Shown here: positions 25,508-34,558 of the stretch, piece after piece
How the letters are laid out: each line of letters opens with the position of its first letter
Position numbering within the stretch: the stretch's first letter is position 1
Source of the DNA: UBA7672 sp040398465
Lineage (GTDB): Bacteria > Pseudomonadota > Alphaproteobacteria > Caulobacterales > Hyphomonadaceae
Length of the DNA: 64,000 nucleotides
Reading direction: 5' to 3'
Assembly: GCA_040398465.1 (NCBI GenBank)
Contig: JBBAUA010000003.1
Span: 81,764-145,763 of the forward strand
Program-made: the position numbers and the translations under genes
The notes under the pieces: generated by a model
The model's database searches: none
Told to the model about the DNA's origin: nothing
The model's input: the letters and a program-made list of their open reading frames with translations, nothing else

Positions 25508-26051
25508 GAGGGGAGGCGAGGAGCTCATCCACCGCCGCGATCGCAGAAATCAGCCGCTGCTCCGGCTCGCCGGCGATCCGCGTGAAGTGAACCTTGCGTT
25601 TCACGAGCTCCGCCTCGCAGGCGAGATGGAATTTCATGCGATCGGCCGGATCGCCGAAATACCGCACGCCGTCGCGCACCCAGGGAAGGTCGATGTCGCA
25701 GAGCAGGTAAAGGTCGGGATAGTCGCTGAAGCGGTCGAACCATTTGTCATGCCCGCCCGCCAGCGTATCCGACCAGACGGCGGTGATGACCGGATCGGTA
25801 TCCTCGAACAGCACGCGATGGGCCTCGCGCTCGGCCTCGCGTCTAAGCTTCAGATGCCCCTTGGCGATCTTCAACATGTCCTGCTTCGAGCAGGCGCCCT
25901 GCCCGTGAATCTCGGTATAGGTCCGCCCATATTCAGGGGCGACCACGGTGCCGAAATGCCGTGCGAGCAGGTTGGCCAGCGTCGTCTTGCCCGTCGACTC
26001 CGCGCCGAACAGCGTCACGCGCTGCAGCCTGCCCGTGCTTGCCGCGCTCAT
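25500..26051 (-). CDS. Nicotinamide riboside kinase-like ATPase (NadR kinase domain)
   Basis: The 183-residue P-loop protein has Walker A GAESTGKTTLANLLA near residues 16-30. It continues with PEYGRTYTEIHG, the DTDPVITAVWSD segment and DLPWVRDGVRYFGD, all characteristic of the C-terminal ribosylnicotinamide kinase domain of NadR. The adenylyltransferase and HTH parts of E. coli NadR are absent. It phosphorylates nicotinamide riboside to NMN. The upstream gene pnuC ends in TGA directly abutting this ATG (no gap), so uptake and phosphorylation are encoded as one unit; phosphorylation would trap the imported riboside. Confidence 0.85.
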   Translation of the reverse strand: MSAASTGRLQRVTLFGAESTGKTTLANLLARHFGTVVAPEYGRTYTEIHGQGACSKQDMLKIAKGHLKLRREAEREAHRVLFEDTDPVITAVWSDTLAGGHDKWFDRFSDYPDLYLLCDIDLPWVRDGVRYFGDPADRMKFHLACEAELVKRKVHFTRIAGEPEQRLISAIAAVDELLASPQK

Positions 26052-26645
26052 TCAGACTTGTCCCCCGGCCCGCTTTCTGGCGCCCACCTGTCCACGCATC
26101 TCCCGCCGCCACTCCCACCATCCCCAGAAGGCGTTGACGAAAAAGAACGCGTAGAGAGCCGTATAAAGCCAGAGTTGCTGGCTTCCATACACGAACACCG
26201 AAATTGCATTGATCGCGACCCAGACCGGCCAGTTTTCGATCCGCTTGAGGCTGAGCAGAAGTTGCGCCACCACGCTCAGCGCCAGAATGGCTGCATCCGG
26301 CAGCGCCATCCTTGCGTCGGTCACGGTCTCCAGCCCCCAGGCGCCCAGGCCGGCCGCGGCCAGCGCAAGCCCGCAGGCGCCCAGAACCACGACAAGGGGC
26401 GTCGACCGGATAGGCGGGGCGCGATTCTGGTCCCCCCGGATCCAGTACCACCAGCCATAAACCAGAGCCGCGACGAAAATCGGCTGCAGCGCGGCGCTCG
26501 AGTAGAGGCCCGCCCGCCAGAACACGAAGAAGCCAAGGCTCACGCCGACCAGTCCCGTCGGGAACTGCCAGAGACTTCGTTTCACAGACAGGATCACCGA
26601 CAACAGCGTAAACGCCGTCGCTGCAATCTCCAGCGGATCGGTCAT
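26052..26645 (-). CDS. pnuC: Nicotinamide riboside transporter PnuC
   Basis: The 197-residue membrane protein has seven hydrophobic segments and the PnuC signatures WQFPTGLVGVSLGFFVFWRAGLY, 'YGWWYWIRG' and ENWPVWVAINAISVFVYG. It also has the C-terminal aromatic stretch FWGWWEWRR. PnuC facilitates diffusion of nicotinamide riboside across the inner membrane, driven by the kinase encoded next. The Met at 26645 starts directly before the first helix; an upstream Met at 26711 would add a non-conserved leader. Confidence 0.92.
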   Translation of the reverse strand: MTDPLEIAATAFTLLSVILSVKRSLWQFPTGLVGVSLGFFVFWRAGLYSSAALQPIFVAALVYGWWYWIRGDQNRAPPIRSTPLVVVLGACGLALAAAGLGAWGLETVTDARMALPDAAILALSVVAQLLLSLKRIENWPVWVAINAISVFVYGSQQLWLYTALYAFFFVNAFWGWWEWRREMRGQVGARKRAGGQV

Positions 26646-26795
26646 GCCAATTTCCAGCGAGTCCCCGGCTAACCCCGCCGGGAACCTGCCGCGAGCCGAA
26701 CCAGCCGGCAATGGCTGGCGACAAAGCGCCCTTCAGCTGCCAACTGTTGCCCCCCCACCTGTTTCATCAACCCAAACAGGGCTAGAGATCGGCGC

Positions 26796-29642
26796 ATGAA
26801 CGACGCCTTGCCGGCATCCGACATCCCCAGGGTCAGGACCGGGCCGGTAAAGCCCGGCCCGTGGCGCATTGCGGACATCGTGGACGGCCGCAAGCTGCGC
26901 ATCCAGCTGACCGCCGCCGCCCTCGACAATGGCTCCGACCCGATCGCCCAGCGCAAGCGCGCGCTCGACCTCATCCACGCCGCCCTGTTCCGCGGCCGCA
27001 TGATCGCGCAAGACCGGCTGGAGGAGGGCGCGGACGGCCTCGACACGGCCGGGCTGATGTCGGCGGTCATGGATGAGGCGCTGTCGGCGCTCTACGACTT
27101 CACCGTCGTCCACATCTTCCGCGCCCACAACCCGACCGAGGCCGAGCGCATGGCGGTGGTCGCCGTCGGCGGCTACGGGCGCAACGTGCTGGCGCCATCG
27201 TCCGACGTCGACATCCTGTTCGTGCGCAACCACAAGCAGACGGCGTGGGCCGAGAGCGTCATCGAATACATGCTCTATGCGCTGTGGGACATGGGCCTCA
27301 AGGTCGGCCACGCCTTCCGCACGATCGACGAATGCGTCAAGCTGTCGAAGGAAGACGTGACGATCCGCACGTCGATCCTCGACAAGCGCTTCCTGTTCGG
27401 CGACCGCAGCGTCTTCGACAAGCTCAACGAGCGTTTCCAGAAGGACGTGATCGCGGGCCGCGGCGCGGAATTCGTCGCCGCCAAGCTGCAGGAGCGCTCC
27501 GACCGGCACGCACGCGAGGGCGACTCACGCTACCGCGTCGAGCCAAATGTGAAAGACGGCAAGGGCGGCCTGCGCGACCTGCAGACACTATTCTGGCTCG
27601 CCAAGTACATTCATGGTGGAACCAACCTGCAAGAGGTTCTCGACAACGCTGCCTTCTCGCCCGCCGACAAGGCGATCTTCATGCGTGAGGCGCGCTTTCT
27701 CTGGACCGTGCGCTGCCATCTGCATTTTCTTACAGGCCGCCCCGAAGAGCGTTTGTCATTCGACCTGCAGCCGGAGATGGCGCGGCGCCTCGGCTACACC
27801 GAGCGCAACAACGCCACGGCGGTCGAGCGTTTCATGAAGCGCTATTTTCTTGCAGCCAAGGAAGTCGGCGCGCTTACCCGCATCCTCTGCTCGAAGCTCG
27901 AGGTCGAGGAGAAGAAACGCCCGGCCGGCCTGATGTGGATGAAGGCGCAGGCCTCCGCCAAGCCGATGAAGGAGGAAGGCTTCGCCATGGATGGCGGCCG
28001 CCTCACTATCACCAACCCGGATATGTTTTCCGCCGACACGCGCAAGCTCATGCGCCTGTTCTGGCTCGCCAACGAGCGCCAGGTCGAGATTCACCCCGAC
28101 GCGATGACGGCTGCCCGCCGCTCGCTCTGGGCCGTCACGCGTCAGGCGCGCACCGACGAGGAATCCCGCGCGATGTTCCTCGACATCGTCGCCGGCAAGA
28201 ACCATCCCGGCCGCGTGCTTCCGCTGATGAACGAGGCGGGCGTGCTCGGGCGCTTCCTGCCGGAATTCGGCCGCATCGTCGGCCAGACCCAGTTCAACAT
28301 GTACCACCACTTCACCGTGGACGAACACACGCTGATGGCCGTGGTGACCATTCACGACATCGAGCGCGGGCTGGAGAAGCAGCAGCATCCGCTGTCGACC
28401 GAGATCTTCCCCAAGATCCTCAACCGCCGCGCGCTCTATCTCGCCATGCTCCTGCACGACACGGGGAAGGGCAAAGGCGACCAGCAGATCGAAGGCGCCA
28501 AGCAGGCGCGGTCGGCGGCCTTGCGCCTTGGCCTGCCTGAGGACGAAGCCGAACTCATCGCCTGGCTGGTCGGCAACCATCTCGAGATGAGCGACACGGC
28601 CCAGCGCCGCGACATCTCCGATCCGCAGACGATCTCGCGCTTCGCCGAAAAGGTCGGCAACCTCGAACGCCTGCGCCTCTTGCTGACCCTCACCGTCGCC
28701 GACATCCGCGCCGTCGGCCCCGGCGTGTGGAATGGCTGGAAGGGCCAGCTGCTGCGCGATCTCTACTTCTCGACCGAAGCCGCCCTGCGCGGCGGCCGCA
28801 CCGACGAACACAGCGTTCGCGCGCAACTGGCCGAACGCGCTGAACAGGCGCGCAGCGTCCTCTCCGACCGCATCGGCCCGACGCCGCAGCTGGCCGCAGT
28901 CGAAGGCGCCTACTGGATCAGCTTCTCGCCCGAGGCGCAGGCGCGCCATGCCGATGTGCTGGCCCGCGGCGCCGGACAATCGATCATCGTCTCCGCCAGT
29001 GTGGACAAGGGCCGCTCCGCCACGGAGCTTCTCGTGTCGGCGCCCGATCGCCCCGGCCTGTTCGCCGACCTCTGCGCCACGCTCAGCGCTTCCGGCGCCA
29101 ACATCGTCGCCGCCCATCTTTATGACGCAGGCGAGGGCCGCGTGCTCGACATTTTCGACATCCAGGACCTGCGCGGCCTGCCCATGGGCGCCGACCATCC
29201 CAACGCGCTCGACAGGCTGATCGCCGATCTCAAGCTTGCGGCCGCAGGCGGCGATGGCGTCAAGCGCCCGGGCCGCGCCCCAGCTCCCACGCGGCGTCAT
29301 GCGGCCTTCATCATCTCGCCGCTCGTCCGCATCGACCGGCAGGCGTCAGCCGACCATACGGTGATAGAAGTCTCGGGCCGCGACCGTCTCGGCTTGCTGT
29401 ATGACATCGCGCAGCAGCTGGCGGATTCGAACATCTCGATCCGCTCGGCCCACGTCGGCGCCTATGGGGAGCGCGTGCATGACGTCTTTTATGTCGAGAT
29501 GCTGAATGGCGGCACGATGCCGGAAGAACTCGACGTGGTGCTGACCGAGCGCCTTGTCGAAGTCCTGCGCTCCCACTCGCCGAATGCGCCGCGCATTCCC
29601 GCTCACACGCTGGCGCGCGCGCCTGCCTCCTTCAACCGCTAG
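26796..29642 (+). CDS. glnD: Bifunctional uridylyltransferase/uridylyl-removing enzyme GlnD
   Basis: The protein has 948 residues. The nucleotidyltransferase signature is VAVGGYGRNVLAPSSDVDILF (about 122-142). The helical domain includes RVEPNVKDGKGGLRDLQTLFWLA, and the HD hydrolase has YHHFTVDEHTL and AMLLHDTGKGKG. Two C-terminal ACT domains are LLVSAPDRPGLFADLCATLSASGANI and VIEVSGRDRLGLLYDIAQQLADSNI. GlnD uridylylates PII under low glutamine and so signals nitrogen state to AmtB, NtrB and adenylyltransferase. Length and order are standard. murJ follows 17 bases later, a frequent alphaproteobacterial order. Confidence 0.97.
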   Translation: MNDALPASDIPRVRTGPVKPGPWRIADIVDGRKLRIQLTAAALDNGSDPIAQRKRALDLIHAALFRGRMIAQDRLEEGADGLDTAGLMSAVMDEALSALYDFTVVHIFRAHNPTEAERMAVVAVGGYGRNVLAPSSDVDILFVRNHKQTAWAESVIEYMLYALWDMGLKVGHAFRTIDECVKLSKEDVTIRTSILDKRFLFGDRSVFDKLNERFQKDVIAGRGAEFVAAKLQERSDRHAREGDSRYRVEPNVKDGKGGLRDLQTLFWLAKYIHGGTNLQEVLDNAAFSPADKAIFMREARFLWTVRCHLHFLTGRPEERLSFDLQPEMARRLGYTERNNATAVERFMKRYFLAAKEVGALTRILCSKLEVEEKKRPAGLMWMKAQASAKPMKEEGFAMDGGRLTITNPDMFSADTRKLMRLFWLANERQVEIHPDAMTAARRSLWAVTRQARTDEESRAMFLDIVAGKNHPGRVLPLMNEAGVLGRFLPEFGRIVGQTQFNMYHHFTVDEHTLMAVVTIHDIERGLEKQQHPLSTEIFPKILNRRALYLAMLLHDTGKGKGDQQIEGAKQARSAALRLGLPEDEAELIAWLVGNHLEMSDTAQRRDISDPQTISRFAEKVGNLERLRLLLTLTVADIRAVGPGVWNGWKGQLLRDLYFSTEAALRGGRTDEHSVRAQLAERAEQARSVLSDRIGPTPQLAAVEGAYWISFSPEAQARHADVLARGAGQSIIVSASVDKGRSATELLVSAPDRPGLFADLCATLSASGANIVAAHLYDAGEGRVLDIFDIQDLRGLPMGADHPNALDRLIADLKLAAAGGDGVKRPGRAPAPTRRHAAFIISPLVRIDRQASADHTVIEVSGRDRLGLLYDIAQQLADSNISIRSAHVGAYGERVHDVFYVEMLNGGTMPEELDVVLTERLVEVLRSHSPNAPRIPAHTLARAPASFNR

Positions 29643-29659
29643 ACCCGGACACACCCCGC

Positions 29660-31252
29660 ATGTCTCTTGCGCGCAACGTGTTCGTGCAGACCTTCTTCAC
29701 GCTCGGCAGCCGCGTCCTGGGCTTTGCCCGCGACCTCGCTCTGAATGCGCGGTTCGGCGGGCAGGGGCCGCTGATGGATGCGTGGGCGACGGCGCAGATG
29801 CTGCCCAACCTGTTCCGCCGCCTGTTCGCCGAAGGCGCCTTCGCGCAGGGCTTCGTGCCAGTGTTCGCCGCCGCCCGCGCGCAGGAAGGCGAGGTCGCGG
29901 CCGACCGCATGGCCTCGCAGGCGATGGCCTTCATCATGACGGTGGTGGCGCTCGTCACCATCGGCATCGAAGTCGCCATGCCCTGGATCATGCCCTTCCT
30001 GCTGTCGGCTTATGTCGACGATCCCGGCACGCTGGCGACCGCCACGCTGATGGCGCAGCTGGCGATGCCCTATCTCGTCTTCATGACGCTGGCCGCCCTC
30101 CTGTCGGGCGTGCTCAACACGCTGGGCCGCTTCGCGCTTACGGCGGCGGCGCCGATCATGCTCAATATCTGCACCATCATCCCGCTGCTGATCGCGCCGA
30201 CCGAACAGCAGGCGGCGGAATGGGCCGCTGCGGCCGTCGCCATCTCCGGCCTGCTGCAATGCGCACTCCTCTGGTGGGGCGCACGCAAGCTGGGCGTCGA
30301 CCTGCGGGTCGGGCTCCCGGTTCTGGGCAAGGGCGTGCGGCGCATGCTGGCGATCGCTGTTCCCGGCGCCATCGCCGGCGGCGCACTGCAGGTATCCTCG
30401 CTGGTCACGCAGACGCTGTCGGGCTCGGACGAAGGCGCGCGCAGCGTGCTCTACAATTCGGATCGCCTCTACCAGCTGCCGCTCGGACTCATTGGCGTAG
30501 CAGTGGGCCTCGCCCTCGTGCCGCGCCTGTCGCGCCATTTTGCCGAGAACGACCAGGCCGGCGCCGCGCGCACGATGGACGATGGCATCGGCCTCTCCAT
30601 GGCGTTCACGCTGCCCGCCGCGGTGGCGCTGCTGCTGATGCCCTTCTTCATCATCGACGCCACCGTCACCCGCGGCGCCTTCACCGCAGCCGACGCTCAG
30701 CGCACCGCCGAAGTCCTGCGCCAGTTCGCGTGGGGCGTGCCGGCGTTTGTGCTGGCCAAGGTCCTGACCCCGCCCTTCTTCGCGCGGCAGAAGTCCAAGC
30801 GACCGATGCAGTTCTCGCTGATCTCCGTGGCGATCACGGTAATCGTCGGCGCAGCGCTCTGGTACTGGCTTCCCACGCAGGGCATCGATGGTACGATCGG
30901 GCTTGCCGTGGCGACGTCGTTGGGCGCCTGGGTCAACGTCTTCCTGCTGGCCGGCGCGCTGGCGCGGGAAGGGGCCTACACGATGGGCGCGGCCGTCTGG
31001 AAGCGCATGGTCCGCCTGATCGGCGCCAGCGTCATGATGGGCGCCTTTGTCGCCGTCGGCGCCTGGCAGTATCCCTTGCTGGCGGACCTGCTCTGGACCA
31101 AGGAGGTCGCCGTCCTCGTGGTGATCGTTGTGGGTGTCGTGATCTACGGCGTTGCGGCCTTCGTGCTCCGCGCCATCACGCTAGCGGAGATCAAGGGCGC
31201 GCTGCGCCGCGAGAAGGGCGTCGCCGGGGTTCCGTCCGGTGGGGAGGGCTGA
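29660..31252 (+). CDS. murJ: Lipid II flippase MurJ
   Basis: The 530-residue polytopic membrane protein has about 14 helices of the MOP superfamily. It begins MSLARNVFVQTFFTLGSRVL and contains FARDLALNARFGGQGPLMDAWATAQMLPNLFRRLFAEGAFAQGFVPVF, the diagnostic MurJ N-terminal block. The central cationic cavity motif includes 'LYNSDRLYQLPLGLIGVAVGLALVPRLSRHFAEN'. It moves lipid II across the inner membrane for peptidoglycan synthesis. It lies between glnD and trpS on the same strand with small gaps, probably one transcript. Confidence 0.96.
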   Translation: MSLARNVFVQTFFTLGSRVLGFARDLALNARFGGQGPLMDAWATAQMLPNLFRRLFAEGAFAQGFVPVFAAARAQEGEVAADRMASQAMAFIMTVVALVTIGIEVAMPWIMPFLLSAYVDDPGTLATATLMAQLAMPYLVFMTLAALLSGVLNTLGRFALTAAAPIMLNICTIIPLLIAPTEQQAAEWAAAAVAISGLLQCALLWWGARKLGVDLRVGLPVLGKGVRRMLAIAVPGAIAGGALQVSSLVTQTLSGSDEGARSVLYNSDRLYQLPLGLIGVAVGLALVPRLSRHFAENDQAGAARTMDDGIGLSMAFTLPAAVALLLMPFFIIDATVTRGAFTAADAQRTAEVLRQFAWGVPAFVLAKVLTPPFFARQKSKRPMQFSLISVAITVIVGAALWYWLPTQGIDGTIGLAVATSLGAWVNVFLLAGALAREGAYTMGAAVWKRMVRLIGASVMMGAFVAVGAWQYPLLADLLWTKEVAVLVVIVVGVVIYGVAAFVLRAITLAEIKGALRREKGVAGVPSGGEG

Positions 31253-31266
31253 TAAGTCCCCGCCCC

Positions 31267-32316
31267 ATGAGCAACGAAAAATCCGATCAGAAGCCCGTCG
31301 AGTATTCCGGCCCGAAACGCGTCTTCTCGGGCGTGCAGCCGTCAGGCAGCCTTCATCTCGGCAACTATCTCGGCGCGCTCGTGAAGTTCGTGAAGATGCA
31401 GGACGAATACCCCTGCATCTTCTGCGTCGTCGACCTGCACGCCATAACCGTCCCGCAGGACCCGAAGCTGCTTGCCGCCCAGACCCGGGAGATCGCCGCG
31501 GCCTATCTCGCCGCCGGCGTCGACCCCGCGAAGGCGATCATCTTCGCGCAATCCTCGGTCCCGGCGCATTCGGAACTCGGCTGGATCTTCAACTGCGTCG
31601 CCCGCATGGGCTGGGTCGAGCGCATGACGCAGTTCAAGGACAAGTCGACAGGCAAGGATGCGGAGAACATCTCGGTCGGCCTGTTCGACTATCCCGTGCT
31701 GCAGGCCGCCGACATCCTCGCCTACAAGGCGACGCACGTGCCGGTCGGCGAAGACCAGAAACAGCATCTCGAACTCAGCCGCGACATCGCCGCCAGGTTC
31801 AACCGCGACTTCAGCGCGCCGGGATTCTTCCCGCTGCCCGAGCCGATCTATCAGGGACCGGGCGCGCGGATCATGTCGCTCAAGGACGGCGCGAAGAAGA
31901 TGTCGAAGTCGGACCCGTCCGACGCATCACGCATCAACCTGCTCGATACTCCGGATGATATCGCGAAGAAGATCAAGCGCGCGACCAGCGACAGCGAGCT
32001 GCTGCCGTTCGACGTGAAAGGCCTTGAGGGCAGGGCTGAAGCGGCAAACCTCGTCGGCATCTATGCGGTGCTGAACGGCCAGGGCGAGCAGGACGTGCTC
32101 AACGAATTCGGCGGTCATGGCTTCGGCAAGTTCAAGCCTGCGCTTGCCGATCTCGCCGTGGCGAAGCTCGGCCCTGTCGCCGACACGATGCGCCGCCTGA
32201 TGGAGGATCCCGCCGAGGTCGATCGGGTCCTCAAGGATGGCGGCGAACGCGCCAACGCCATCGCCGCCCCCGTGATGGACGAAGTCCGCCGCGTCATCGG
32301 ATTCTGGCGGCCATGA
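31267..32316 (+). CDS. trpS: Tryptophanyl-tRNA synthetase
   Basis: The 349-residue class I synthetase has the HIGH-equivalent PSGSLHLGNYLGAL near residues 25-38, the Trp-binding block GLFDYPVLQAADILAYKATHVPVGEDQ, and the KMSKS loop KKMSKSDPS. It attaches Trp to tRNA. The N-terminal extension of about 18 residues before RVFSGVQPSG is modest and non-conserved. Its stop overlaps the next gene's ATG by four bases (ATGA). Confidence 0.97.
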   Translation: MSNEKSDQKPVEYSGPKRVFSGVQPSGSLHLGNYLGALVKFVKMQDEYPCIFCVVDLHAITVPQDPKLLAAQTREIAAAYLAAGVDPAKAIIFAQSSVPAHSELGWIFNCVARMGWVERMTQFKDKSTGKDAENISVGLFDYPVLQAADILAYKATHVPVGEDQKQHLELSRDIAARFNRDFSAPGFFPLPEPIYQGPGARIMSLKDGAKKMSKSDPSDASRINLLDTPDDIAKKIKRATSDSELLPFDVKGLEGRAEAANLVGIYAVLNGQGEQDVLNEFGGHGFGKFKPALADLAVAKLGPVADTMRRLMEDPAEVDRVLKDGGERANAIAAPVMDEVRRVIGFWRP

Positions 32317-32735
32317 TGCGCACATTCATCGCCATGGCGTTGACCGCCCTCGCTGTCGCCTGCAGCGGCGGCCAGATCGAAAGCCTCACCGTCGATGACG
32401 CCCAGTACCGTGCGCCGCTGGTCGATGGCGGGACGGGCGTCGCCTATTTTTTGATCACCTCGAACACGGCCGACCGGATAACAGGCGTGTCATCGCCTCT
32501 GGCAAAGACTGTCGAAATCCATGAATCCACCTCCACCGGCGGCATGGCCGGCATGGAGCGACGCGACGCGGTCGAGCTACCGGCCGGAAAAACCGTGACA
32601 TTCGGCCCCGGTGGCCTCCACCTGATGGTGATCGAACCGCAGCGCGTAGCCGCGCCTGCCACATTTCCGATTCAAATAACGCTAGAGTCGGGCCGTGTGG
32701 AGACGATTTCCTTCGCTGGTGCGCCCGCGTCGTGA
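32313..32735 (+). CDS. PCu(A)C-family copper chaperone lipoprotein
   Basis: The 140-residue protein has a type II signal peptide (MMRTFIAMALTALAVAC) and a cupredoxin-like PCuAC domain. Candidate Cu(I) ligands follow the family pattern: His in VEIHES, Met in GGMAGM, and the late His/Met pair in GGLHLMV. PCuAC delivers copper to the CuA centre of cytochrome oxidase in the periplasm. The lipobox implies membrane tethering rather than a soluble form. It overlaps trpS by four bases, so expression is coupled to translation genes rather than to oxidase assembly genes. Confidence 0.88.
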   Translation: MMRTFIAMALTALAVACSGGQIESLTVDDAQYRAPLVDGGTGVAYFLITSNTADRITGVSSPLAKTVEIHESTSTGGMAGMERRDAVELPAGKTVTFGPGGLHLMVIEPQRVAAPATFPIQITLESGRVETISFAGAPAS

Positions 32736-32824
32736 ACGCTACGGTAACGTGGCATAAAGGATTATTGGGTTGAGGTTAACGACAGGCTCATTCAGGGTCT
32801 GACTACGCTAGCTGGGGCTGGGCG

Positions 32825-33931
32825 ATGTCTGTTCTGAAACTCCGCCGCGACATGGTCGTGGTCGACGACGAGCCGCCCGCCGCGAAGGCCGGTGAGACCG
32901 ATCGCCCATTCCCCCTCCGCAAACTCGACGCTGAACGTGAGGCCGAAGACGTCGTCGAAGGCACGCTGGTCGATGACGAAGCCGAGGCTCACGAAGAGCA
33001 CGAGGCGCAGCCCCACCGCCGGCACAAGACGCTCGTCGAGCACATCCGTTTCTGGGCCAATACCGTCGCCATCGTCACCGTGCTGGGCGCCTACCCGACA
33101 CTGGTCGTCGCCGCCAGCGATGTCGGCGACCGCGATTTCGATCGCCTCGTCAATCGCGCCGACTGGGCAGCCCCCTGGGTGGGCGGCGTCTCGGCGCTGA
33201 TGGAAGATCATTTCAACCAGCTCGGCTGGGCGCCAGATGCCGCGCCCTGGGAGCCGATGGCGCGGCTCACCGCGAAGCCCGCCTACCAGGCCGCCATGGC
33301 CGAAGCGCTCGGCGATCTCATTCGCGTCGCTGATGCGCGCGCCATCGCGACAGGTCAGCCCGACATCGATCTGTCCGCCGCCGCGCGTCTGGTCAACGAG
33401 GACTCCACAGCGATCCAGCTCCGCGCCGCGCGCGATGCACTGGTCAACCATGATCGCCGCCTGCGCAGGCAGGACGCCGTCACCGACCTCACGACCTCCC
33501 AGGTCGCCGAGCAGCTCGCTCTGCTGTCGTCATGGGCCGCCGCCAGCCAGACCGGCATCGTGTCGTCCGCCACCGCCATCGGCGGCAGCCCGATGGACGA
33601 GGAAGCGACACGTGCAGTTTACGCCGCCAAGGGCCGCGCCACGGTCTCCTGGCTGATGCTCGCCTCGCTCCAGTGGCCCACCAGCGCCGAAGCGGCAAAG
33701 GCGCGCGATGCCGCGATGAACGCCTGGCGCGAAGTTGCAGAGTTCCACCCCCTGATCGTGTTCAATGGCGATGCCGACGGCTCGCTTTTCGGCAACCACG
33801 CCGCCTCGATGAGCTTCCTTATCGCGCAGGCCCAGACCGCGACATCTGCTCTGCAGGCACTCGCAAGCGCTGCTGCCGCCGCTCCCGCTGCGAGGCCAAC
33901 GCCCGCCCCCGCCTCGGGCGCTGCGCCCTGA
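32825..33931 (+). CDS. Conserved hypothetical protein, single-pass membrane (possible DUF2333-type)
   Basis: The protein has 368 residues. An acidic cytoplasmic head (1-75, rich in D/E/H) is followed by one hydrophobic helix (WANTVAIVTVLGAYPTLVVAAS). A helical periplasmic part includes WAAPWVGGVSALMEDHFNQLGW and PWEPMARLTAKPAYQAAMAE, and the protein ends in an Ala/Pro tail. The arrangement of one TM helix plus a long helical domain with W-x-P motifs resembles DUF2333 proteins, but I cannot confirm it. The preceding 89-base gap has a TTAAC half-site near 32776. A perfect 20-base palindrome follows its stop. Function unknown. Confidence 0.7.
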   Translation: MSVLKLRRDMVVVDDEPPAAKAGETDRPFPLRKLDAEREAEDVVEGTLVDDEAEAHEEHEAQPHRRHKTLVEHIRFWANTVAIVTVLGAYPTLVVAASDVGDRDFDRLVNRADWAAPWVGGVSALMEDHFNQLGWAPDAAPWEPMARLTAKPAYQAAMAEALGDLIRVADARAIATGQPDIDLSAAARLVNEDSTAIQLRAARDALVNHDRRLRRQDAVTDLTTSQVAEQLALLSSWAAASQTGIVSSATAIGGSPMDEEATRAVYAAKGRATVSWLMLASLQWPTSAEAAKARDAAMNAWREVAEFHPLIVFNGDADGSLFGNHAASMSFLIAQAQTATSALQALASAAAAAPAARPTPAPASGAAP

Positions 33932-33940
33932 CTGCGGGCG

Positions 33941-33960
33941 TCAGGTCAAGCTTGACCTGA
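33941..33960. promoter_or_regulatory. Perfect 20-base palindrome upstream of usp
   Basis: TCAGGTCAAGCTTGACCTGA reads the same on both strands. It is 26 bases before the universal stress gene start and 10 after the previous stop. It could be an operator for a dimeric repressor or a short hairpin; no T tract follows, so a simple terminator is less likely. Confidence 0.5.
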
Positions 33961-33986
33961 CCTGCGCAAGGGAGCCTGATCCGCTC

Positions 33987-34469
33987 ATGACAACTACGTC
34001 ACGCAAGTTTCTCGCCGTGTCTGACGAGACAGAAGAGTGCATGAGCGCGCTGATGTTCGCCGCGATGCGGGCGAGGGCGGTCGGCGCTGGCATGGTGATG
34101 CTGCGTTGCGCCCGCGTGCCGGGCCTCGGCGGCTGGGTCGGCCTCGACAAGGAGATAAGCCAGGACGCGATCGATTCCGCGCGGCTGAAAGCCGTCCGCC
34201 ATGCCAACGCACTTGAAGAAAAGATCGGCGTAAAACCCGAGATCGTCATCAGCGAGGAAGAACCCGTCGATGCGATCCGTGACCTGGTCAGGGACGATCC
34301 CGCGATCAAGGTGCTGATCCTTGCGTCTGCGTCGGGCTGGCGGCCCGGTCCGCTGGTGTCTCGCCTGGCCAAGGGAAAGCCCATCGCCAGCCGCCCGATC
34401 GCCGTCACGGTGATCCCCGGCGGCATGAGCGAGGAACAGCTGGCGGAGATCGGCGGCCTGTCCGGGTGA
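33987..34469 (+). CDS. Universal stress protein family
   Basis: The 160-residue protein has a Rossmann-like UspA fold: beta strand RKFLAVSDETEECMSALMFAAMRA, the helix-strand AVGAGMVMLRCARV, and a C-terminal segment VLILASASGWRPGP ahead of SRPIAVTVIP. The Usp ATP-binding G-x2-G-x9-G pattern is not intact, so it may not bind ATP tightly. Cytoplasmic. A GGGAG lies upstream of the ATG. In alphaproteobacteria a gene like this commonly precedes nfuA, as here. Confidence 0.82.
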   Translation: MTTTSRKFLAVSDETEECMSALMFAAMRARAVGAGMVMLRCARVPGLGGWVGLDKEISQDAIDSARLKAVRHANALEEKIGVKPEIVISEEEPVDAIRDLVRDDPAIKVLILASASGWRPGPLVSRLAKGKPIASRPIAVTVIPGGMSEEQLAEIGGLSG

Positions 34470-34470
34470 A

Positions 34471-34529
34471 GGCCCCTGCCGGGGTCGCCCGTTGCGACTT
34501 CGGAATTGCACATGGGCCCCGGCGGGGCC
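34471..34529. other. Inverted repeat between usp and nfuA
   Basis: GGCCCCTGCCGGGG (34471-34484) pairs with CCCCGGCGGGGCC (34517-34529) with one bulged T, enclosing 32 bases. The right arm alone also forms a small self-palindrome. It could slow readthrough or shape the nfuA leader; no T tract is present. Confidence 0.4.
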
Positions 34530-34558
34530 ATGTAGCGGGTAGAGAAGGCGGTATCCCG

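Noticed and set aside
32760..32785. A second CtrA box before the gene at 32825
   Set aside because: Only one half (TTAAC) is intact; the other half at the 7-base spacing reads TTGG, too weak to call.
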